Below are positions 1-4,632 of a stretch of 15,347 nucleotides of DNA, piece after piece (positions within the stretch are counted from its first letter, which is position 1; each line of letters starts with the position of its first letter). Source of the stretch: JACRGC01 sp035288785. GTDB lineage: Archaea > Micrarchaeota > Micrarchaeia > Norongarragalinales > SBBD01. Under the pieces are notes generated by a model. It was not told the DNA's origin, did no database searches, and was given only the letters and a program-made list of their open reading frames with translations. The translations under genes and the position numbers were made by a program. The DNA is taken from the NCBI GenBank assembly GCA_035288785.1, contig DATDZF010000092.1:1-15347 (forward strand), in the 5' to 3' direction.

Positions 1-154
1 CTGATAAAATATACTCATTAGCGATATTTACGTTTTCTTCAATGCGAACTGTGCAATCTGTTTGAGGAAGACATCCAATTGAATAATCGTGTTCTGATGA
101 CGAATTAACTGAGACAACAGCAACGAGTATAAATAGCAATATCAATTTTTTCAT
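1..154 (-). CDS. Secreted protein, N-terminal part (runs off window start)
   Basis: The ATG is the complement of 152-154 and the frame stays open through 51 codons to the window edge, so only the N-terminus is visible. It starts MKK and then has a hydrophobic stretch (about residues 4-17) typical of a secretion signal or N-terminal anchor. The visible mature part has a Cys-x5-Cys pair (GCLPQTDC, Cys28 and Cys34), the same spacing as the YCExDxDC start of the cysteine-rich modules found further along this strand, so it may belong to that secreted family. No clear Shine-Dalgarno site precedes the ATG and the array palindrome is not present. Function is unknown. Confidence 0.6.
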   Translation of the reverse strand, partial: MKKLILLFILVAVVSVNSSSEHDYSIGCLPQTDCTVRIEENVNIANEYILS

Positions 155-403
155 AATTCATCAATCTAATATAACGTTGAGATGATTTTTACTAACCAAT
201 ATATTATCGTGAGGTTATCTTTAATTCTTTCCCCCCATTTCCCATTCTTTTGACCTCAAGCGAGCGCTTAGGCACACCCGAGCCGCCCCAGAAACCGGTA
301 CCATAGTAAAATGATGGAACCATGACCGGAAAAGGGGTTTATGCCGGATTTTTTGGTTATAGCACTTTGAAACGCTGGAATGTGGTTATAGAGAGATGTT
401 ATT
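155..403. other. Gene-poor gap with one doubtful 39-codon ORF
   Basis: No convincing gene lies between the first partial gene and the lipoprotein that ends at 404. The only ORF with any shape is 204-323 on the minus strand (39 codons from ATG at 323). It has no Shine-Dalgarno site and its peptide carries a FWGGSG string; it may be the decayed end of a lost gene or chance. The stretch 230-241 is a run of C and T. Confidence 0.4.
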
Positions 404-703
404 TTACTCCCTTTCTAAAATACAAATGTTTTCAACGCATTTTGGAACCGTATATCTGCATACCATTTTACAAAAACTGCCATCACCCTCCTCCGGTGTA
501 AATGGCTTAACATTATAGATATTTACTGGTCCGTAACAGCAGCTTGTTTGCTGCCTTGTACAATCCTCATCATTTTCGCAATAGAGTGGATCATTTAGGT
601 ATTTTGCATCAATTGTCGGTGAAGGCGTTGATTGTGGCGGATTTTGCGTTGTGCAGCCAAAAAGCAAAACAGATGCCAAAACTAAGAAAGCCATTTTCAT
701 CAT
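404..703 (-). CDS. Small cysteine-rich lipoprotein (single module)
   Basis: A 99-aa exported lipoprotein of unknown function. Residues 4-16 are hydrophobic and end in the lipobox LLFGC, so Cys17 should be lipidated. A short Pro/Thr/Ser spacer follows, then one module with eight cysteines: LYCENDEDC, CC, then Cys-x3-Cys, and a PKC-x4-C pair near the end, probably disulfide-bonded outside the cell. I chose ATG 703 because GGTG sits 6 nt upstream as in its neighbours; a GTG at 712 is in frame but overlaps that ribosome site. It is the last gene of the six-gene array and carries the palindromic leader at 722-739. It is closely related to the next gene upstream (748-1065) and to the two-module protein at 2686-3192. 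Confidence 0.8.
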   Translation of the reverse strand: MMKMAFLVLASVLLFGCTTQNPPQSTPSPTIDAKYLNDPLYCENDEDCTRQQTSCCYGPVNIYNVKPFTPEEGDGSFCKMVCRYTVPKCVENICILERE

Positions 704-721
704 GTCTCCCACCTTTTTTCA

Positions 722-739
722 GTTCATATGTACGTGAAC
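722..739 (-). repeat. Array palindrome copy 1 (GTTCA-N8-TGAAC)
   Basis: Perfect 5-bp inverted repeat with an 8-nt centre, read on the minus strand. Its 5' edge is 36 nt before the ATG at 703 and it lies 8 nt after the stop of the upstream gene. It is followed by TGAAAAAAGGTG, which supplies the ribosome site. In RNA it could form a small hairpin just before the Shine-Dalgarno; in DNA it looks like an operator half-site pair. Confidence 0.8.
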
Positions 740-747
740 AAGCAACA

Positions 748-1065
748 TTATTCAAAATCAACAAGAATACAGCTGTTTACCTGGCATTTTGGCCTCACAA
801 CCGGACAGACTCTCTTGCATTCAATGCATCCCTCCTGAGGGCAGGGGCTGGGCTTTTCAAAATTGTACCTATTTGTGGCTTTTTGAGAACAGCAGTTTGA
901 GACTTGCAAAATGCAATCGGCATCCTTTTCGCAATAGAGAGGATCATCCAGATATTTCTGATCCGGCTTCCCGACCATGCTTTCGTTTTCCGAATAAACG
1001 CAGCCAATAAGGAAAAGGGAGCCGAGGGATAGGGTAAGCAATAAAAATTGGCCCATTTTCAACAT
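748..1065 (-). CDS. Small cysteine-rich lipoprotein (single module)
   Basis: A 105-aa paralogue of the 404-703 lipoprotein. The hydrophobic signal segment (about residues 5-20) ends in the lipobox LIGC with Cys22 as the lipid site. The mature part repeats the family pattern: KYLDDPLYCEKDADC, a CC pair, then CPQEGC, CKRVC and PKCQVNSC, ten cysteines in all. I chose ATG 1065 because GGTGAGGGAA precedes it with the same spacing as in the other array genes; the in-frame ATG at 1077 would overlap the ribosome site. Its leader palindrome is at 1083-1100. The role is unknown; an exported disulfide-rich protein anchored to the membrane is the safest reading. Confidence 0.8.
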   Translation of the reverse strand: MLKMGQFLLLTLSLGSLFLIGCVYSENESMVGKPDQKYLDDPLYCEKDADCILQVSNCCSQKATNRYNFEKPSPCPQEGCIECKRVCPVVRPKCQVNSCILVDFE

Positions 1066-1082
1066 TTCCCTCACCATTCTCA

Positions 1083-1100
1083 GTTCATACTTGTCTGAAC
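1083..1100 (-). repeat. Array palindrome copy 2
   Basis: Minus-strand GTTCA-GACAAGTA-TGAAC, with both 5-bp arms perfect. The 5' edge is 35 nt before ATG 1065. The upstream neighbour ends at 1136, leaving a 35-nt gap that contains an A/T-rich TTTTAT stretch. The 8-nt centre differs from copy 1, so the arms rather than the centre are conserved. Confidence 0.8.
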
Positions 1101-1135
1101 CGGTTACTTTGCATAAAATCCAATCTTCTGTCGCA

Positions 1136-1459
1136 TCAAATTAACATGGAAGATCGCATATACCACATCAGGACCAATATCAATTCCACTACCGCGATGA
1201 CGGCTGCAGCTCCGGTTGCTAATTTCACTGCCCTATCAGGTATTTCGCCTTCCTTTCCAATCAGCAAAAATATGCCAAATCCGTAATTCCTGCGCAAGAC
1301 TTCCAATAATGCGAAAACAAGCAGCCAGCCAACGATGAGAAGTCCGATGCCTAATATGGAAAACAAACTTTCCAGGGTATCCTTCAAAATAATAATTAAT
1401 GCCAAACTGGCAATTGCCCCAAAATAAAGAATAATACGCTCTTTTAATTTTTCATCCAT
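1136..1459 (-). CDS. Small three-helix membrane protein
   Basis: A 107-aa protein that I do not recognise. It has three hydrophobic segments: roughly residues 9-27, 32-55 (glycine-rich, ending in a leucine-rich run) and 83-102, with a charged loop (GKEGEIPDRAVK) between the second and third. The N-terminus is charged (MDEKLKER) and no signal cleavage site is evident. The start is well supported: AAAGGTGTGAAAC precedes ATG 1459. It shares no sequence with the lipoproteins beside it, yet carries the same palindromic leader (1478-1495), which is a main reason to think the leader has its own function. Confidence 0.75.
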   Translation of the reverse strand: MDEKLKERIILYFGAIASLALIIILKDTLESLFSILGIGLLIVGWLLVFALLEVLRRNYGFGIFLLIGKEGEIPDRAVKLATGAAAVIAVVELILVLMWYMRSSMLI

Positions 1460-1477
1460 GTTTCACACCTTTATGCA

Positions 1478-1495
1478 GTTCGTACTTAAGTGAAC
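1478..1495 (-). repeat. Array palindrome copy 3
   Basis: Minus-strand GTTCA-CTTAAGTA-CGAAC, one mismatch at the innermost pair. The 5' edge is 36 nt before ATG 1459 and 6 nt beyond the stop of the upstream gene (1502). Confidence 0.75.
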
Positions 1496-1501
1496 CGTTT
1501 T

Positions 1502-1882
1502 TTAGACGCCTCCTTCGCGCTGCAGCCGTTCAAAATGCGTTTTTGCCCTAAGCAGGGGAGAAATCCAAGTGTGCCTGTAACCTTCAACATCCGGCTCAAA
1601 GTGCTGATCATCGGGGGGAAGGTCCCTTGTCATCGAATGAGGTCTTGGATCGATTGATGAAGGGCCTTGCTGATAATACCTTATTCCATGTTCGACTGCT
1701 GCCAACAGATCATCAAGGGATTCCACCCGTTCAATTCGATGCATTTCGGGCCTTTCCGAAAATCGCAGTTGATCGGATGCCCATCTCCCATATACTAATC
1801 CAACAATCCCCTGCCACGGCTGGCCTTCAAGGTGGAATTTCAACCTCTTGTAAAAATTGCTTTCGGTTTGTTCTGAATCCAT
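1502..1882 (-). CDS. Small hypothetical protein, FYxRLxxHL family, member A
   Basis: A 126-aa soluble protein with no recognised domain. Near the N-terminus it has NFYKRLKFHLEG, matching SFFERLRPHLT and PLYQRLQKHLT in the next two genes; all three later share an acidic helix-like stretch (here SLDDLLAAVEHGI). The middle is proline- and aspartate-rich, and the end (LLRAKTHFERLQREGGV) looks helical. ATG 1882 is preceded by AAAGGTGGGGGAA; the in-frame GTG at 1891 overlaps that ribosome site and was not used. The palindromic leader is at 1901-1918. No signal peptide or membrane helix is visible, unlike the downstream array genes. Confidence 0.7.
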   Translation of the reverse strand: MDSEQTESNFYKRLKFHLEGQPWQGIVGLVYGRWASDQLRFSERPEMHRIERVESLDDLLAAVEHGIRYYQQGPSSIDPRPHSMTRDLPPDDQHFEPDVEGYRHTWISPLLRAKTHFERLQREGGV

Positions 1883-1900
1883 TTCCCCCACCTTTTTTCA

Positions 1901-1918
1901 ATTCATGCCCGTGTAAAC
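1901..1918 (-). repeat. Array palindrome copy 4
   Basis: Minus-strand GTTTA-CACGGGCA-TGAAT. Both arms differ from consensus, but the changes leave G-U wobble pairs, so an RNA stem could still form. The 5' edge is 36 nt before ATG 1882. Its edge overlaps the stop codon (1918-1920) of the frameshifted tail of the gene upstream. Confidence 0.7.
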
Positions 1919-2045
1919 TAAGTATGGTCCCTCATCTGCTGCACCAATTGCCGGATCTGGATTATCCGTTTTTCAGCTGCATCCATCTCATGGTTCGTTC
2001 CCCTTTGCCAAGGCCGGCCATTCCCCTTTGATGCCGGTTGCCCAG
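1918..2045 (-). pseudogene. Out-of-frame C-terminal remnant of the 2046-2228 gene
   Basis: Just past the TAA of the 60-codon gene, another minus-strand frame is open for about 43 codons and ends at TAG 1918-1920. Its last 22 codons (from a possible ATG at 1986) read as a charged helix (MDAAEKRIIQIRQLVQQ...), like the helical ends of the two related proteins. The join requires a one-base shift close to position 2046. Adding this tail would give a protein of about 104 residues, near the 112 and 126 residues of its relatives, and would place its stop directly against the palindrome, as happens elsewhere in the array. It could also be an independent short ORF or an assembly error. Confidence 0.5.
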
Positions 2046-2228
2046 TTAGTATTCATTCAGGGCAGCAAGTATATTTGCAACATTGGTTTCCCTCCTTATA
2101 TCGTGCAGTTGCGAAGCTCCCTCAGGCCGCTCTAATTTCGACCACACCCAATAATGGGATGCCACGATTGCCAATTCATCCGGGGTCAAATGCTTCTGAA
2201 GTCTTTGGTAAAGAGGTGTCACTTCCAT
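2046..2228 (-). CDS. Small hypothetical protein, FYxRLxxHL family, member B, probably truncated by frameshift
   Basis: A 60-aa ORF starting MEVTPLYQRLQKHLTPDE. The PLYQRLQKHL stretch matches the N-termini of the genes on both sides. Its last residues (NVANILAALNEY) align with SLDDLLAAVEHGI in member A and SYDDLIGKIDAWI in member C, but those proteins go on for another 45-60 residues while this one stops. The missing part appears to be present in a different frame at 1918-2045. The start has AAAAAAAGGAT 6 nt upstream of ATG 2228, slightly weaker than the GGTG of its neighbours. The palindromic leader is at 2248-2265. No function can be assigned. Confidence 0.6.
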   Translation of the reverse strand: MEVTPLYQRLQKHLTPDELAIVASHYWVWSKLERPEGASQLHDIRRETNVANILAALNEY

Positions 2229-2247
2229 TTTTCTATCCTTTTTTTAA

Positions 2248-2265
2248 GTTCATAACCACGTGAAC
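2248..2265 (-). repeat. Array palindrome copy 5
   Basis: Minus-strand GTTCA-CGTGGTTA-TGAAC, both arms perfect. The 5' edge is 37 nt before ATG 2228 and 8 nt after the stop of the upstream gene (2274). A TTTAATTTA stretch that could act as a TATA box overlaps that upstream stop codon. Confidence 0.8.
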
Positions 2266-2273
2266 CTTAATTC

Positions 2274-2612
2274 CTAAATTAAATTCCTTTCCCTTAAATC
2301 CTCCAAATGCGCCCTCAGGGACGCAAGCTGCTTTTGGCCATGGAGCCCGATCCGCCGGGTTGCATCCGCAGATTCAATTTGCTCATCCGCATTCCCTGCC
2401 GCAAAATGCGCACCTGTGTCGGCCAAGCGACGTTCACCATCATGCCTGACGGCCTTGGAATTGCCAATCCATGCATCAATTTTCCCAATCAAATCGTCGT
2501 ACGAACCCAATTTTTCGGGCTTATCGGGCTGGCAGACCATTTTCAGGAAGGCAATGTGGGATTGGTCGGTTAAGTGGGGCCTTAATCGCTCAAAAAATGA
2601 TTGTTCGGGCAT
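2274..2612 (-). CDS. Small hypothetical protein, FYxRLxxHL family, member C
   Basis: A 112-aa soluble protein of unknown function, the most upstream gene with a palindromic leader. It opens MPEQSFFERLRPHLTDQ, the family signature, and carries SYDDLIGKIDAWIGN where the relatives have equivalent stretches. The C-terminal third is highly charged and helix-prone (ending LRAHLEDLRERNLI). I chose ATG 2612 because AGGTGATT lies 8 nt upstream; the longer frame to 2639 would start in the palindrome region. It has no signal peptide or membrane segment. The gene upstream (2686-3192) is a secreted cysteine-rich protein without a palindrome. Confidence 0.7.
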   Translation of the reverse strand: MPEQSFFERLRPHLTDQSHIAFLKMVCQPDKPEKLGSYDDLIGKIDAWIGNSKAVRHDGERRLADTGAHFAAGNADEQIESADATRRIGLHGQKQLASLRAHLEDLRERNLI

Positions 2613-2633
2613 TTTGCAATCACCTATTTTCCA

Positions 2634-2651
2634 GATCATGGGGATACGAAC
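2634..2651 (-). repeat. Array palindrome copy 6 (degenerate)
   Basis: Minus-strand GTTCG-TATCCCCA-TGATC, one substitution in each arm. It keeps the exact 18-nt length, and its 5' edge is 39 nt before ATG 2612. A/T-rich sequence that could hold a TATA box lies about 30 nt further upstream. This is the weakest copy and might be the end of the array. Confidence 0.55.
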
Positions 2652-2685
2652 TAATAATCCCTATCTTAACAGTCAATTTTCAATT

Positions 2686-3192
2686 TTATCTAGCCTGCAC
2701 GAATGCGCAGTGGTTGTAATAGCACATCGTGCCGTTGTAAAGGCCGCATTCCATCCTGCAGACGTATTTGCAAGAGGAGGTGTCGCAATCCTGGATGTGG
2801 TATTTGTTGATTGCATTCGGGCACCCGCAGCAGCTGCACGCCCTTTGCACGGCGCAATCCGAATCCTGCTCGCAATAGGAGATGTCGGAGAGGTATTTTT
2901 CGTTGGGGGGCTTGTTTTCAATAGCAATGCAGGCGTTATTTTCGCATTTTGCAATGAAGCTTTTCCTTTGGCATGTCTCTTCGCATGCGGCATAGGTGGG
3001 GAAGGGCGCCTTGCGGTTTGTGGCAATCGGGCAAAAGCAGGGCAAATTGACGCGGCAATCCGAATCCTGCTCGCAAAATTCAAAATTATCGGGGTTTGCC
3101 TTGCGGAACTGGTAATCCGCTTCGGCAGTGCCGTAAAGCACGGATGCGGTCCCTATTGCGAGGATTATGAGGATGATGGCGATGGTTTTCAT
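2686..3192 (-). CDS. Secreted protein with two tandem cysteine-rich modules
   Basis: A 168-aa exported protein. Residues 4-20 are a hydrophobic signal or anchor segment with AEA near 25 as a possible cleavage site; there is no lipobox cysteine. Two modules follow: the first (about 36-91) starts FCEQDSDC and has eight cysteines; the second (about 98-165) starts KYLSDISYCEQDSDC and has twelve. Both share the C-x5-C opening and the x-Cys-x4-Cys close seen in the two lipoproteins downstream, so this is a longer relative. An N-glycosylation sequon (NGT) lies in module two. The weak ribosome site GGTAAT sits directly before the ATG. It follows the acetyltransferase by 32 nt and is probably co-transcribed with it. 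Function is unknown. Confidence 0.8.
   Translation of the reverse strand: MKTIAIILIILAIGTASVLYGTAEADYQFRKANPDNFEFCEQDSDCRVNLPCFCPIATNRKAPFPTYAACEETCQRKSFIAKCENNACIAIENKPPNEKYLSDISYCEQDSDCAVQRACSCCGCPNAINKYHIQDCDTSSCKYVCRMECGLYNGTMCYYNHCAFVQAR
2854..3076 (-). repeat. Internal 22-bp direct repeat marking module duplication
   Basis: Positions 2854-2875 and 3055-3076 are identical over 22 bp and encode the CEQDSDC openings of the two modules. Identity at synonymous positions suggests a fairly recent duplication or gene conversion at this point, while the rest of the modules has diverged. Confidence 0.7.
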
Positions 3193-3224
3193 ATTACCAC
3201 ATGCGAAGTAATTGCATGCGCTTC

Positions 3225-3698
3225 TTATAATTTCATCCGCATCTCGAAGTGATGCTCCCGGAAGCCCAAATTCCGGTAGAGTTTGAATGCCTTATTGTTT
3301 TTGGTGTGCACGTTGATGCCAAGGAAGGGGAGCTTCCTTGTTTTGCCCCATTTTTTTGCCGCATCGAGAAGTTTGGTGCCAACGCCGAGGTTGCGGAATT
3401 GTTTTGCCACGAACATTTCCTCCACAAAGGCTTCCGAATCCTTTTGGTAGATGGGAAAATGCCTTTTTTCCACGAGTAGGATGTGACCAATTATTTTACC
3501 CTCGTAAACAGCAACGAATGCGGCGCTTTTTTTCCCGCGCATTATTTTGCGGATCAGGTTGCGGTAAATTCCAGCGTAATTTTCCTTGAAGCCGTAGATT
3601 TGCGGATCGTAAATTTTAAGGAATTTGGTGAGCTCGAGGCCCTCCTCGAGGATCGCTTCCGCGTCGGAAAATGCCGCCTTTCGAATGGTGAATTCCAT
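3225..3698 (-). CDS. GNAT-family N-acetyltransferase
   Basis: A 157-aa cytoplasmic protein of the GCN5-related acetyltransferase fold, which moves an acetyl group from acetyl-CoA to an amine. The N-terminal MEFTIRKAAFSDAEAI is the usual first strand and helix; the acetyl-CoA loop is QFRNLGVGTKLLDAA (R/Q-x2-G-x-G type); the C-terminal NKAFKLYRNLGFRE is the classical motif B. The substrate cannot be read from sequence; ribosomal-protein (RimI-like) or small-amine targets are both possible. Several in-frame starts exist (TTG 3716, ATG 3710, 3701, 3698); 3698 is preferred because GGCGGT lies 4 nt before it. It heads the string of minus-strand genes that leads into the palindrome array. Confidence 0.88.
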   Translation of the reverse strand: MEFTIRKAAFSDAEAILEEGLELTKFLKIYDPQIYGFKENYAGIYRNLIRKIMRGKKSAAFVAVYEGKIIGHILLVEKRHFPIYQKDSEAFVEEMFVAKQFRNLGVGTKLLDAAKKWGKTRKLPFLGINVHTKNNKAFKLYRNLGFREHHFEMRMKL

Positions 3699-3805
3699 CA
3701 TTACCGCCATTTCCAATTGGGATCGAATGAATAATTATGCGCATTTATCGGGTATGCGATATTACACATTCCTCTCACTTTAATTGTGCATTTGAATGGG
3801 GGATC

Positions 3806-4018
3806 TCAAATCCTGTGGAGCACCATGGAAAGGCCGATCACGATGAGGAGCAATGGCCAGAATGGGAATGCCGCCGCCTTGATCCAGCCGAATTCGCGGG
3901 CGATCTCGAAGAGCCCCCATATCAGCAGGAACAGGCCCACCCAAAGACCAAAGCCAAACCGGCTTTTCCTGCACCACCATCCGTGCTGCCAGTCCATCTC
4001 CACGTCCTTTTCCTTCAT
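3806..4018 (-). CDS. Small membrane protein, LiaF/DUF5668-like
   Basis: A 70-aa protein: a charged, tryptophan-containing N-terminus (about 1-22), then two hydrophobic segments (about 25-40 and 50-66) joined by a loop with AREFGWIK, ending FPFWPLLLIVIGLSMVLHRI. The pattern of a G-x-L-x-L helix, a short loop and WPLLLIxIG resembles the LiaI/LiaF-type two-helix membrane module (DUF5668); this match is from memory of the pattern and is moderate. The start is supported by AAGGCGAT 4 nt before ATG 4018. It lies 31 nt after the DUF5654-like gene on the same strand, so the pair may be co-transcribed. Confidence 0.7.
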   Translation of the reverse strand: MKEKDVEMDWQHGWWCRKSRFGFGLWVGLFLLIWGLFEIAREFGWIKAAAFPFWPLLLIVIGLSMVLHRI

Positions 4019-4049
4019 GCTTATCGCCTTTTTTGTTGGAAATTACCAT

Positions 4050-4379
4050 TTATCCCATAGCCGATTTCGGCGGCTCATTCGCATTCCCGAACAATTTCCC
4101 GACGTAATATGCAATCGTGACCGCAAGCGCCGTAACAATGAGCGCGTAGAGGAATTTTCCCATAAGCGCATCGGTTGTGCTCAGGTATTGCCGGAATGCC
4201 GCCTGGATCGCCTCGTTCCAGGCAAGCGCGGCCACAAGCCCCAGGGCGGAGGTGATCATCAGGGCCATTTTTTCCCATATTTCCTTCTGGACGCGCTTTT
4301 GCTCCCTGAACATTTCAATTATTCTTTGCTCCTTTTTCCCCATCAGCCTCGACTGTAATTCCTCACGGTTGACTGCCAT
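4050..4379 (-). CDS. DUF5654-like membrane protein
   Basis: A 109-aa protein. Residues 1-40 are a highly charged, probably coiled-coil helix (REELQSRLMGKKEQRIIEMF...), followed by ITSALGLVAALAWNEAIQAAF and a second hydrophobic helix (about 76-94). The string GLVAALAWNEAI is characteristic of the archaeal DUF5654 family, a two-helix membrane protein of unknown role; I am fairly confident of this. I chose ATG 4379 over the longer TTG at 4391. A TATA box at 4410-4419 fits transcription starting about 10 nt before this ATG, so the mRNA would have almost no leader. Confidence 0.75.
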   Translation of the reverse strand: MAVNREELQSRLMGKKEQRIIEMFREQKRVQKEIWEKMALMITSALGLVAALAWNEAIQAAFRQYLSTTDALMGKFLYALIVTALAVTIAYYVGKLFGNANEPPKSAMG

Positions 4380-4409
4380 TCCGGACCACAATAAGAAAAC
4401 CAGGAGGGA

Positions 4410-4419
4410 ATATATAAAA
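4410..4419 (-). promoter_or_regulatory. TATA box for the DUF5654-like gene
   Basis: On the minus strand this reads TTTTATATAT, close to the archaeal TATA consensus, centred about 35 nt upstream of ATG 4379. The 253-bp divergent region also serves the plus-strand synthase gene at 4633, for which I see only weak A/T-rich candidates. Confidence 0.6.
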
Positions 4420-4632
4420 CGATTGCAGAAGAAGGAGAATTGTAAAATGATGGATGGCAGGCATTTTTTGTAGCTGTAGGAAAAAATTCAAATCATTTGC
4501 GGGCCCATCCCCATCCCAGTTACTATATTGCCCGTCAATTAATTTTTTGCATATTAGAAAACAATAAAAACAATCGTACTGTTCCATTCTATTGAAATAT
4601 TCAAGTGATGGAAAATATTTTGGGGGGAATGA

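Noticed and set aside
155..175. ATTCA...ATAAC just upstream of the first partial gene, resembling the array palindrome.
   Set aside because: The centre is 10 rather than 8 nt, the arms match poorly, it abuts the ATG, and no GGTG site follows.
204..323. A 39-codon minus-strand ORF whose FWGGSG string also occurs in AguB, with a shared 14-bp DNA match near 7088-7101.
   Set aside because: The match covers only a few codons, the rest does not align, and the ORF has no ribosome site. A true aguB fragment would show longer similarity.
722..2651. Reading the six repeats as a CRISPR array.
   Set aside because: Spacing is hundreds of bases, the intervals encode proteins, and only the palindrome arms are conserved.
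3780..4060. Longer ORFs on both strands over the small LiaF-like gene.
   Set aside because: Only the 3806-4018 frame has membrane helices, a family-like pattern and a well-placed ribosome site; the others are overlaps in other frames.
4411..4472. Plus-strand TATA-like sequence followed by an AAGGAG site and an 8-codon ORF (MMDGRHFL), which could be a leader peptide for the synthase gene.
   Set aside because: The TATA box would place the transcript start at or after the ribosome site, and eight codons arise easily by chance.
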